Shown piece after piece: positions 1-7,595 of a stretch of DNA of 64,000 nucleotides. Source of the stretch: Shewanella halotolerans (GTDB taxonomy: Bacteria > Pseudomonadota > Gammaproteobacteria > Enterobacterales > Shewanellaceae); NCBI RefSeq assembly GCF_019457535.1, contig NZ_CP080417.1, forward strand, positions 4,216,001-4,280,000, written 5' to 3'. The translations under genes and the position numbers were made by a program. The notes under the pieces are model-generated. The model searched no databases, was not told where the DNA came from, and saw only the letters and a list, made by a program, of their open reading frames with translations. Every line of letters starts with the position of its first letter. Position 1 is the first letter of the stretch.

Positions 1-2
1 CA

Positions 3-1649
3 GAAAACATTCAAGTAGAGCATGGGAACCCAGAATTATCTGCTCAATTACTCGCAGAAAAATTGGGAGAATCAAAATCATCATTTACTCAGCAAGAAGT
101 ATATAGACAGGCTAATGAGCTCGCTCAATGCAGTACTGGAGGAATTTATATAGCGGAATTGATAGCCAGAAGCTTTATTGATGACGAGAAGACGATAGAG
201 CTCGGTTTGGACCTCAAAGGGAGACAACTATTCACAACCACCTCAATTCTTGAAATGGAAACCCAAATGATTTCTCTGGCTAAAGACTTAGCTTCAAAAA
301 AGTCGTTTAACTTAACCGAAAATATTATTAAATCAAATATGGAACAGCATCACTTTCAACTTAGTGAAGAACAACAAGAAGCTGTACATCAAGCTTGTCA
401 ACCTAGCTGTTTGTCCATTCTGCAAGGCTCTGCAGGCGCAGGGAAATCTGCATCTATGGATGTGGTAAGAAGAATATATCAGCAAAGTGGTTACCAAGTC
501 ATAGGCGCATCCATTGCTAAATCTGCGGCAAATAACTTAGCACTAGAGGCAAACATCGAAACTCATACCGTAGCCAAACTAATAAAAGATGTAGAAAATA
601 AGCGTATGGCTCTTTCTAATAAACTGATTTTGATAGATGAAGCAGGCCAAGTCAGCACTAAAGATCTTCTAAAACTCATCAAGTTATCTACACAGCATAA
701 TTGCAAGTTACTACTTGTTGGTGAGGACAAACAACTAGATGCCATTGAGCATGCTGGAGCACTTAGATACCTTTCACGACCAGAAGTGATAGGAACGACA
801 AGAATTGAGACGATAAGAAGACAACGAGCAGAATGGTCAAAAAAAGTCGTTGCAGATCTTAGAGATGGTCGCTCCCTGCAAGCCCTTAATGAATTAGATA
901 ATCGAGGGCTTGTTGATTTTTCGACAGATGCCGAAACTGCCAAAAACGCATTAATAAAAAAGTGGAATCGCTATCGAAAATCTCAACCCAATAAACAATC
1001 TTTACTGTTAGCTCATAAATGGTCGGATGTAATGGATTTAAATGCAAAGGCAAGAGGCGCCTTGCAAGCTGAAGGCAGACTCCAAGCCCAACAAGTTAAA
1101 ATGAAGTGTGCTATCAGCAACAAGGTGTTCACCCAACAGTTTGCTATAGGAGAAAAAATCAGGTTAACAAAGAATGACTATAAAATGGGACTAACTAATG
1201 GAGATTTAGGGACAGTAACAAACATTGTCACAGGCCAAGACGGAGAGACCGTTTTCGAAGTGTTACTAGACTCTGGTAAACAGCTGAACATAAACACATC
1301 TAGTTATTGCAGTTCTGAGGGCAACTGCTACATAGCTCAAGCATATGCAATGACTGTATATTCCAGTCAGGGTCTAACAATAGATGGTGACACCTTCATT
1401 TATTACACATCTGGAATGGATAGAGCAAACAGTTATGTCGCTGGCAGCAGACATAAAGACAATAGCCATTGGTTTTTCAATAGTAAAGAACTTGTTCCAA
1501 ATGAAGAAGTTGACATAAAATCTCTAACAAAAAAGCATTTCCTTAACAAAGCATCTAAAACCATGAGCTTACACAGTAAAACGATACTAGCAAATGCTCT
1601 CCATGAATCCCAACCTAGTCTACCAAGAGCTCTGATGGAGAGGAGCTAA
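3..1649 (+). CDS. C-terminal part of a MobF/TraI-type conjugative relaxase-helicase (partial, runs off the left edge)
   Basis: The frame is open from the first complete codon at base 3, so the N-terminal part, where the relaxase domain would be, lies outside the window. What is visible is a superfamily 1 helicase of the TraI/RecD type. It has a Walker A loop GSAGAGKS (bases about 426-449), a Walker B motif LILIDEAGQ, the motif III-like stretch LLVGEDKQLDAIEHAGALR, an arginine-rich TIRRQR, and the C-terminal motif AMTVYSSQGLTID, followed by an RANSYVAGSRHKD segment. In this family the N-terminal relaxase nicks DNA at oriT and the helicase unwinds the transferred strand. The relaxase half is inferred, because a free-standing RecD-like helicase would show the same motifs. 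Low GC content and its place next to defence genes fit a mobilisable genomic island. Confidence 0.75.
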   Translation, partial: ENIQVEHGNPELSAQLLAEKLGESKSSFTQQEVYRQANELAQCSTGGIYIAELIARSFIDDEKTIELGLDLKGRQLFTTTSILEMETQMISLAKDLASKKSFNLTENIIKSNMEQHHFQLSEEQQEAVHQACQPSCLSILQGSAGAGKSASMDVVRRIYQQSGYQVIGASIAKSAANNLALEANIETHTVAKLIKDVENKRMALSNKLILIDEAGQVSTKDLLKLIKLSTQHNCKLLLVGEDKQLDAIEHAGALRYLSRPEVIGTTRIETIRRQRAEWSKKVVADLRDGRSLQALNELDNRGLVDFSTDAETAKNALIKKWNRYRKSQPNKQSLLLAHKWSDVMDLNAKARGALQAEGRLQAQQVKMKCAISNKVFTQQFAIGEKIRLTKNDYKMGLTNGDLGTVTNIVTGQDGETVFEVLLDSGKQLNINTSSYCSSEGNCYIAQAYAMTVYSSQGLTIDGDTFIYYTSGMDRANSYVAGSRHKDNSHWFFNSKELVPNEEVDIKSLTKKHFLNKASKTMSLHSKTILANALHESQPSLPRALMERS

Positions 1650-1736
1650 GCCTTTGAGCGGAGGAGAAACGGGTCATGCTAGTTTTATGAGAACAATGAC
1701 ATCCCCACCTTTTAGTGTAATGACGGGTAAGTGAAC

Positions 1737-1777
1737 AGCTTTTGTACTATGTTTACATCACAGTACAAATAAAAGCT
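1737..1777. repeat. Inverted repeat downstream of the relaxase-helicase gene
   Basis: AGCTTTTGTACT (1737-1748) faces AGTACAAATAAAAGCT (1762-1777); apart from a two-base insertion the arms match perfectly. No T-run follows, so it is not a classical intrinsic terminator. It could be an RNA 3' end, a protein-binding site or part of a transfer or attachment region. Confidence 0.5.
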
Positions 1778-1811
1778 CCCGATGGGTTGACCTGCAATTC
1801 GCAAAGTTTTA

Positions 1812-1841
1812 TTGACTGGGCTGTCAACAACAGGGTAGAAT
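1812..1841 (+). promoter_or_regulatory. Predicted sigma-70 promoter of the 53-residue gene
   Basis: TTGACT (1812-1817) and TAGAAT (1836-1841) are separated by 18 bases, close to the sigma-70 consensus. The next start codon with a good ribosome-binding site is at 1896. A similar short sequence, AATTCGC, flanks the promoter on both sides (about 1796 and 1850). Confidence 0.5.
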
Positions 1842-1895
1842 CGGCGTAAATTCGCGAACTGTTTTCGGTTTGCGTCAACAGATAAGGAGTTCGCT

Positions 1896-2057
1896 ATGCC
1901 GCAGTGGTTAATTGATGCATTACGAAGTCATGAATTTACTGCAGATGAAAAAGCATCTATCGCTGGTGATGTTGTAGAAACTGCTGCAGTACGCAGCCAG
2001 CAAGCAGCAAGTGTTAAGCCAACTGAGGCTGACCGACAACGTCGTTACAATATGTAA
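1896..2057 (+). CDS. 53-residue protein of unknown function
   Basis: This short reading frame begins MPQWLIDALRSHEF and ends DRQRRYNM. It is preceded by TAAGGAG six bases before the ATG, has a plausible promoter 55 bp upstream, and is followed 19 bp after its stop by a strong intrinsic terminator, so it forms a complete small transcription unit. The product has no signal peptide or membrane segment. It starts with a hydrophobic helix-like stretch and has a Gln/Ala-rich middle and an Arg-rich tail. I do not recognise the family. It lies between the relaxase-helicase gene and the cysteine peptidase gene, so it may be island cargo or a small regulatory or DNA-binding protein; nothing in the sequence decides this. 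Confidence 0.6.
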   Translation: MPQWLIDALRSHEFTADEKASIAGDVVETAAVRSQQAASVKPTEADRQRRYNM

Positions 2058-2076
2058 TGTAAAACGGAATTTGAAT

Positions 2077-2102
2077 AAAGCGACTCTAGGGTCGCTTTTT
2101 TT
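2077..2102 (+). terminator. Intrinsic terminator after the 53-residue gene
   Basis: AAAGCGAC and GTCGCTTT form a stem around a six-base loop, followed by a run of T. It lies only 15 bp before the start codon of the peptidase gene, so that gene must either rely on read-through or have a promoter inside this short stretch or the upstream small gene. Confidence 0.8.
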
Positions 2103-2116
2103 GTACTGGAACACAC

Positions 2117-4234
2117 ATGAAAGCACCTTTCTTCGTATCATCTTTTAATAGAAATGTTGATAACTTCGCCTTAAGTAACCTGATCAAACAAACCGTCAAC
2201 GTCCAATTAGAGGATGTTACTCTCAAAAAGCAGCTAGCTAGCATTACAAAAATTCTCAGCGAACTTAACGCCAAAACTATGGTTTGCGAAAACCAATATA
2301 CGGATAACGGCTACCTCGAAGACTACTTAAATTACTATGTTGGATGTCATGAAAATTACTCCAGAACTTGTAGTAGAATTCATTTCTTCGACGGTGATTT
2401 TGACTATGATAGATTTGAACAAGTTATAGTAAACTCGACAGATAACGCTGAATCCTTAGGTAATTACTTAGGCTTTATGGTTGTTAAGCCCATCCCAATG
2501 ACATTTATTGGTAGAACATGTTTAAAGCTTCCTGAAAGCTATGCATATCCAGCTCATACGGTAATCACTAGAGAGTATACTGCTGACCTATTCGGACTAA
2601 AGCTAACAGTTTCGTCTTTAGCATTTCAGGAACAGGATAGAGTCGTTGCGGCCTGCAGTAGTTCATCTATATGGTGTTTACTTCATGCTCTAAAGTTAAG
2701 GCGAATTAAATCACCTGCACAGATAACGATGGCTGCGACAGAAAGTAGTAAGATCATTAATACATTTCCTAGCTCAGGACTCAATACAGCAGAAATAGAA
2801 AGAGCACTTGAATATTTTGATTTAAGACAGCACCAAATAAGTCCGCATGCTTCGTCAAGCCAAAATTTACTTTTGCTTAAAGAAGTAGTTCAAACATATA
2901 TAGATAGTAATATCCCACTTATCTTAGGTGTGGAGTGCCAAAAAAAACAACCTAATATGCCATATATAACTGCTGGCGAGCATGCTGTCACGATTATTGG
3001 TTACGGGAACAATAAAAGCGGCGAGATGGATAAACTGATTGTCCATGATGATCGGAGTGGTCCTTTTTCAATTTTAAGATTTGTTCCGGATTACACAATA
3101 AAAAGTACAGAGGAGAAAGTTACTGTTCTCATATCTGAAGAGTTTTATGTTGATACTACAGTAATTACGGCTCATGAATACCCAGAAGTAATGGTCTATA
3201 ACAACTTGATTATTGCTACTGACCCAAGAGTCAGAATTGGTTTTGACCCGATAGCACAGACAGTTGATGGTATCGCCACTTTATTAAGTTCAACTTTTGC
3301 TATACTAGCATCGACTTTACCCGGCCCATTGAGAGCAGTTGTTACATCAAAGGTAAAATTACAGAAGAGTTCTAACTATAAGCAAAAAGTCAAAAGTAAA
3401 TGTGTAAGTAATAAATCTGAAATTTTAACTCGCAACTTCCCCAAATATCTTTGGATTGGTGAATACTCAGTAAATGGCACACCTCTCTTTGATTTGATTT
3501 TTGATTCTACTAATTTGCCTCAAGGCGAAGCTTATTTATGTTCAGCTTTCTATGATGATTCCGCCCAAGAAATACTAACTAAGCTGGCAACCGAACATTA
3601 CGATGATGTTATAGCCAAAAGGGAAGAATACACTAACCATTCTCCAGACTTCATTCACCAAGTATTGAGAGTTATTAAGTCTAAAAATAAACCAAATCGG
3701 TTTTTCAATTATTTAGACGAGGTTTTTGGCAGAGCTTGGATGCCCCAACTAATAAAAAATACTGAAATTGCTAACAAACAGCTTAACGAGCAGGATCGCA
3801 GACTGGTTTTACAACACTCTTTTGATAACAAGAATCAAATTACAAATGATCGATTTAAAGCTTTACTCGATATTCAGACTATCAGAACCTACACATGGAA
3901 AAAGGAACCAGAACCGAAGGAAGAAATTGAGGCTAGATGGTTAATATGGGTAATTTCTGAGTATGGTGCTTTGTTCATCGGTGAAGATAGCGATGAAACA
4001 GGTCATCCAACATTAACAGGAGCAAGACCCGCAAGAATAGGGGGAGAGTTTATTCAAAGACCAGAAGATCCTAACACCATTTTTGTCAATTGCTTTTCTG
4101 GTCGTTACTCAAAGAATTTTGCTAACAAGCCTGAAAAAGAGATTTTTCTGAACAATGCTATGACCAAAATATCCGATATACTTGGTGGAAATGGCTACAC
4201 TTTCGTACTAGACGAACGACTTCATACTAAATAA
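2117..4234 (+). CDS. Large papain/C39-like cysteine peptidase domain protein, possible defence effector
   Basis: A 705-residue protein with no signal peptide. The central part reads as a papain-fold cysteine peptidase: a QEQD segment precedes the putative nucleophile Cys180 in VVAACSSSSIWCLLHALK, the histidine is His289 in GEHAVTIIGYG, and an acidic residue follows in VHDDRSGPF (Asp311/312). The upstream stretch FMVVKPIPMTFIGRTCLKL resembles the region before the catalytic Cys in a group of bacterial C39-like proteins that I recall only from general pattern. The remaining 370 residues are unassigned and may recognise a target. The gene converges on the ubiquitin-like operon across a shared hairpin. 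The weak ribosome-binding site (GGA) and the terminator just upstream suggest low or controlled expression. A partnership with the Ubl operon is inference from position only. Confidence 0.6.
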   Translation: MKAPFFVSSFNRNVDNFALSNLIKQTVNVQLEDVTLKKQLASITKILSELNAKTMVCENQYTDNGYLEDYLNYYVGCHENYSRTCSRIHFFDGDFDYDRFEQVIVNSTDNAESLGNYLGFMVVKPIPMTFIGRTCLKLPESYAYPAHTVITREYTADLFGLKLTVSSLAFQEQDRVVAACSSSSIWCLLHALKLRRIKSPAQITMAATESSKIINTFPSSGLNTAEIERALEYFDLRQHQISPHASSSQNLLLLKEVVQTYIDSNIPLILGVECQKKQPNMPYITAGEHAVTIIGYGNNKSGEMDKLIVHDDRSGPFSILRFVPDYTIKSTEEKVTVLISEEFYVDTTVITAHEYPEVMVYNNLIIATDPRVRIGFDPIAQTVDGIATLLSSTFAILASTLPGPLRAVVTSKVKLQKSSNYKQKVKSKCVSNKSEILTRNFPKYLWIGEYSVNGTPLFDLIFDSTNLPQGEAYLCSAFYDDSAQEILTKLATEHYDDVIAKREEYTNHSPDFIHQVLRVIKSKNKPNRFFNYLDEVFGRAWMPQLIKNTEIANKQLNEQDRRLVLQHSFDNKNQITNDRFKALLDIQTIRTYTWKKEPEPKEEIEARWLIWVISEYGALFIGEDSDETGHPTLTGARPARIGGEFIQRPEDPNTIFVNCFSGRYSKNFANKPEKEIFLNNAMTKISDILGGNGYTFVLDERLHTK

Positions 4235-4241
4235 TAAAATA

Positions 4242-4275
4242 GCAATTTTGAGTTGTGATGATAGCTCAAAATTGC
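4242..4275. terminator. Bidirectional hairpin between convergent genes
   Basis: GCAATTTTGAG (4242-4252) and CTCAAAATTGC (4265-4275) form a perfect 11-bp stem with a 12-base loop. It sits just after the stop of the peptidase gene and before the stop of the opposing DUF6527 gene, the normal place for a shared terminator, although the T-runs are short. Confidence 0.6.
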
Positions 4276-4332
4276 CTATCTTATTTAGTATTAATATCAA
4301 CGGAATTTGTTAAAAATAAATCAAAAATATTT

Positions 4333-4668
4333 CTAACTTTTAACCCAAACGATTTGACCAGAGCGAACAAAAAAGTGGCTATGGCAACCAACTTTCCTCC
4401 ATACAGATGGATTAATTGTTGGTACTTTATCCCGAAGCATTATCGACCATGTAGGCTTATTTCCTGGAATCAGATTTAGATGGATTTTGCTTTTACAGCC
4501 ACAAGGACACAACATAACAGCAATGGCATGAAAATCGACGTCTCCGATTAGGTAGATAATTTTATCATCCACATATTCAGGCTCACCTTCTACAATCTCA
4601 ACTTTGTAACCTTTATAGAATATTCTTCTGAAACACGCCGCAACCTTCTTTATTAATGTAAAGATCAT
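4333..4668 (-). CDS. DUF6527-type protein of a ubiquitin-like operon
   Basis: A 111-residue protein with the family hallmarks CPCGC (54-58), HLNLIPGNKPTW, PTINPSVW (83-90) and GCHSHFFV (94-101). The Cys pairs and the GCxSHF motif look like a small metal-binding or catalytic core. DUF6527 genes are known to me as partners of bacterial E1/E2/Ubl operons. A protease role has been proposed for them, but that is recollection, not something the sequence proves. The start codon overlaps the stop of the JAB-E1 gene by four bases (ATGA), which indicates translational coupling. It is the last gene of the three-gene operon. Confidence 0.75.
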   Translation of the reverse strand: MIFTLIKKVAACFRRIFYKGYKVEIVEGEPEYVDDKIIYLIGDVDFHAIAVMLCPCGCKSKIHLNLIPGNKPTWSIMLRDKVPTINPSVWRKVGCHSHFFVRSGQIVWVKS

Positions 4669-6071
4669 GCTACCCTCTCATCTTCAGAGAATTCTGGCAT
4701 ATCAAGTAACAGAGTTTTATCACCTCTACCTAGACACTTATTTACCCCGAAAGGTACTGTAAAACTGCTTTCACTTTTAGTTTCATAGAAATTATTTACC
4801 AAACAGAAGACTTGCTCTGCAAAGTCTTCATTAGGTTCATTTCTGTAGTCATGGACCCTCGCTAGAAACTCCATTACAGCTAACGATGATGCATAGGTAT
4901 TAACAGGGATAATTGCTGGACTATTTTCAACCACCCCCTTAATATAACCTTCGTCCAGCATGTTTTCATATATCTCAGGAGAGCTTCTTTTCAGTGCTTC
5001 CGCTTCCAATGTGGCGGGAAGGACCGAACGTCTAGTGATATGGTCAGATTTTCCTGGCTGAAAGTAAGCCACTTTACCACTGATATTATTAACCCCCCCT
5101 TTACCATCGGCATCTAAAGAAATTCCAATATCAATATAAGGCACCAGGTAATAAGTTGAAATTCTATTCAAAAAACATCGTGCTTCAGCTGAATCTACAC
5201 ATCCAAATATAAAATCACAAACGGCTATTTCTTTGACAATTTCGGCCTCGAATATACTTTCAGGAAAAGCTGATACGACAGTGCTTAACCCGATCTCATC
5301 CAACGTATCTTTTATGGATGAGACTTTAAATTTCTTAGCGTCCGCATCCGCAGTTTTCACGTTAGTTATCCTGTTTAGATTTTTGTGCTCTACAACATCG
5401 GGATCGAATAGTTTTAATTCACCTACTCCTAATCTATTCAGCTGTTCAATGACTGGCGCACCAGTGCCGGAGCAACCTATAACTGCAATTTTCATCCGAC
5501 TAAGTGTGTCACGAGTTTTAGATCCAAATACCTGAAGATTTCTTTCCTCAAAGTCTAAAACTTCACGACATAATGACAACTCAGCAGGTGTGTGGTGAAC
5601 TTCATCACCAATGATAGTGACTGAAACTGGCGTAAATACTCCAGACTCAGAAACATGCCTAACTATTAGTTCGTTACTAGGTAGTAGTATGGCTGACAAA
5701 CTGGGTAAAATATTTTTAGACCAATTATAAATGCTCGGGTAGAGCTCTCTATCAGATTCATTATCTACATTAGAAAACTGAGGGTATCCTTTAGGATGAG
5801 AATGAACTTTAACAACAGCTAAGTTCTCTTTTTCAGCTTCATTGAGTATAGGAACAAGTTCCTTGGTAAGCCACTTCACGAAATCATGCTCCCTAACTGA
5901 ACAAGAATCATAACTAAGAGGCACTACCTTATGGGCTAACAATATCGTCTCTTTGTCACCAACAACGTGACCACAAAGAACAAAAGCTACAGCTTCTTTG
6001 TCATCTCCAGGAAACAGATGTTTATCTAACTCGACCATAGCCGAGTCTGTTATCTTAAACTTTATCGACAT
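4665..6071 (-). CDS. JAB-family peptidase fused to a ThiF/E1-like activating enzyme
   Basis: A 468-residue two-domain protein. Residues 1-150 form a JAB/JAMM metallopeptidase: Glu26 in KEAVAF and the complete zinc motif H-x-H-P-x6-S-x2-D (His90, His92, Ser100, Asp103). Residues 170-400 form an E1/ThiF-type adenylation domain, with the nucleotide loop IAVIGCSGTGAP (195-206), Asp222 in LFDPD, NLNR (231-234) and CVDSAEAR (291-298). In such systems the E1 adenylates the C-terminus of a ubiquitin-like protein and the JAB domain trims or removes it. Joining both activities in one chain places opposing steps together. The gene lies nine bases after the Ubl-E2 gene and overlaps the DUF6527 gene by four, so all three form one operon. 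Confidence 0.85.
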   Translation of the reverse strand: MSIKFKITDSAMVELDKHLFPGDDKEAVAFVLCGHVVGDKETILLAHKVVPLSYDSCSVREHDFVKWLTKELVPILNEAEKENLAVVKVHSHPKGYPQFSNVDNESDRELYPSIYNWSKNILPSLSAILLPSNELIVRHVSESGVFTPVSVTIIGDEVHHTPAELSLCREVLDFEERNLQVFGSKTRDTLSRMKIAVIGCSGTGAPVIEQLNRLGVGELKLFDPDVVEHKNLNRITNVKTADADAKKFKVSSIKDTLDEIGLSTVVSAFPESIFEAEIVKEIAVCDFIFGCVDSAEARCFLNRISTYYLVPYIDIGISLDADGKGGVNNISGKVAYFQPGKSDHITRRSVLPATLEAEALKRSSPEIYENMLDEGYIKGVVENSPAIIPVNTYASSLAVMEFLARVHDYRNEPNEDFAEQVFCLVNNFYETKSESSFTVPFGVNKCLGRGDKTLLLDMPEFSEDERVA

Positions 6072-6080
6072 GGCACACCT

Positions 6081-7229
6081 CTACTTCAGGAGTTCTTGAG
6101 CAAACCAGCTTTGAATGTACGCAACATGAGTCGCTACACCATCTACACCTGGCTGCCAAGGATTTGAAGCGGTTCTGTGCCTTGACCAACGCTGCCAACT
6201 TTTTCCATCGAAAACATCCTGAGTTGTTGCTCGTATGGGCTTATTGTCGGCTCTATCTATAGCAGGAAAAAAATAGGCCATGTCAATTTGCGTAGTTGGA
6301 TAACTATTTGGAATTTGCATGTTGACATCAACACAGCTCAAATTATATCCGTCAGGCAATGGAAATCTACGGATCACAACTCTTTTGATACCATTTTCAG
6401 ATACACATTCCCAATCAAGGTTGAGTGAGTTCAAGAACTCAACATCTTCCTCTGGTAGAGAGAAGTGCTTCCTAGATTGCTCAAGGCCTTCTTGATGTTC
6501 ACATCTCATAGTATGAAAACGTTCAATTCCAGGTTCAGTGAAATCAACTTTCTCATTAAGGTCGATCAACCTTCTCTCGCCACCAGCAAACTTTTGATAT
6601 AAGTATCTCGACTCGTCATAGCCAGCTAAAGCAAGAATTTCACGTCCTGTTAGTCTCGGACACTCTACCTTATACTTGGTTTTATCGATCTTAATCTTAT
6701 ACTTTTGGTGCTTATCAGACTGATTATGGCCACAAGCACAATCTTCTAAATCAGGTATGTCACCATCAGAATTAGACTGGTTTACAAGAAGGAACTTATG
6801 GGAATTACTGATTATCAAGCAATCATCATCACTAAGTAAGTAATCAGGTGCATCATCAAGTTCCAAATAAAGCACTTTATTTGAAATATCATCATGTACA
6901 AGCTTCTTTAACGTAGAACCACAAAGCTTAGATTTCGACGTTTCGATAATTTCAGAGCCATTTATATTGATTGAAAGGCTATTAACTAGATCCGGACAAT
7001 CAGGTAAATTAGAGTTACCGAAATAGAAGACCTCACCACCTTGAATTTGAACTAAGTCATCGTCAAGCACAGGAATATCTACATCCCCCTTCAGGTCTAG
7101 ATAGAGTCGTCCTTCACTATCTAATGTTGTAAGAGTTGTCAGGGCTATCAAACTAGCTCCCTTGTGCAACCCAGGCTTTAATTCGACTAACTCATCATTA
7201 ATTTTTACTGATACGATAAATTTTGGCAT
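6081..7229 (-). CDS. Triple ubiquitin-like (multiubiquitin) protein fused to an E2-like domain
   Basis: A 382-residue protein. Three beta-grasp-like units can be traced at about 1-72, 83-150 and 174-242. The third is the clearest, with PRLTGREILALAGYDESRYL followed by GIERF, the signature of multiubiquitin domains. Residues 255-382 match the prokaryotic E2 family E: IPNSYPTTQIDMAYFFPA, then WQRWSRHRTASNPWQPGVDG. No cysteine occurs after Cys299, so the position expected for a classical E2 catalytic cysteine, downstream of the YP motif, is empty. No di-glycine ends the third unit. A strong ribosome-binding site (AAGGAGGG) precedes the ATG. As first gene of the operon it would supply both the modifier and the carrier. 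The E2 assignment is by motif, and the mechanism is unknown from sequence. Confidence 0.8.
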   Translation of the reverse strand: MPKFIVSVKINDELVELKPGLHKGASLIALTTLTTLDSEGRLYLDLKGDVDIPVLDDDLVQIQGGEVFYFGNSNLPDCPDLVNSLSININGSEIIETSKSKLCGSTLKKLVHDDISNKVLYLELDDAPDYLLSDDDCLIISNSHKFLLVNQSNSDGDIPDLEDCACGHNQSDKHQKYKIKIDKTKYKVECPRLTGREILALAGYDESRYLYQKFAGGERRLIDLNEKVDFTEPGIERFHTMRCEHQEGLEQSRKHFSLPEEDVEFLNSLNLDWECVSENGIKRVVIRRFPLPDGYNLSCVDVNMQIPNSYPTTQIDMAYFFPAIDRADNKPIRATTQDVFDGKSWQRWSRHRTASNPWQPGVDGVATHVAYIQSWFAQELLK

Positions 7230-7356
7230 TAGTTATCCCTCCTTAGGGAATTGGATTTTGAACTTTGAGCTAAAACTTGACTTGGAGGGACGTTAGATAG
7301 ATACTTCAGGTTCTCACACCGGTTTTTTAGTATCGCACTATTAATCCCTAAAGAAG

Positions 7357-7384
7357 GCAAGCCATATATGGTTTGCTTTTTTTT
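7357..7384 (+). terminator. Orphan intrinsic terminator in the divergent intergenic region
   Basis: GCAAGCCAT (7357-7365) pairs with ATGGTTTGC (7368-7376) and is followed by eight T. It points rightward, but no rightward coding sequence lies immediately to its left, because the region from 7230 belongs to the leader of the leftward operon. It may end a short RNA, antisense transcription, or transcripts left over from island assembly. Confidence 0.6.
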
Positions 7385-7473
7385 ACCTCTTTTTCATTAT
7401 CTTCCCTCCTAACTAAATTACATTTTCCACCTCATAGAACAATAATACATCAAAAAGCAGAACAAGTCAACCA

Positions 7474-7539
7474 AATAGATCGAAACGATCTATCAAATAA
7501 CCCATTATGATCTATAAAATAGCCCATTATGATCTATCA
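7474..7539. promoter_or_regulatory. Three tandem 22-bp units, predicted CapW/BrxR-type operator
   Basis: Three consecutive 22-bp units start at 7474, 7496 and 7518, all beginning AATA and all carrying GATCTAT at the same offset (half-sites at 7486, 7508 and 7530). Units two and three differ at only two positions. Unit one also holds an inverted copy, giving the palindrome ATAGATCG-AAA-CGATCTAT (7475-7493). The array lies directly upstream of the extended -10 of the WYL regulator gene and between the two divergent units. Regulators of this family bind inverted repeats near their own promoters, so autoregulation is the natural reading. Confidence 0.7.
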
Positions 7540-7561
7540 AGATGTATTCATTGAGTTTTCA

Positions 7562-7570
7562 TGCTATACT
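7562..7570 (+). promoter_or_regulatory. Extended -10 promoter of the WYL regulator gene
   Basis: TGCTATACT fits an extended -10 element (TGn followed by TATACT). No good -35 hexamer is present at the right distance, and that position is taken by the end of the 22-bp repeat array, consistent with repression by a bound regulator. The start codon follows 26 bp downstream. Confidence 0.5.
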
Positions 7571-7595
7571 TGTGAATAGAAGAGAGGAGTTACAC

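Noticed and set aside
7474..7539. Three direct repeats that could suggest a small CRISPR array
   Set aside because: The units are contiguous with no variable spacers and no cas genes are near; they lie at a regulator promoter and read better as operators.
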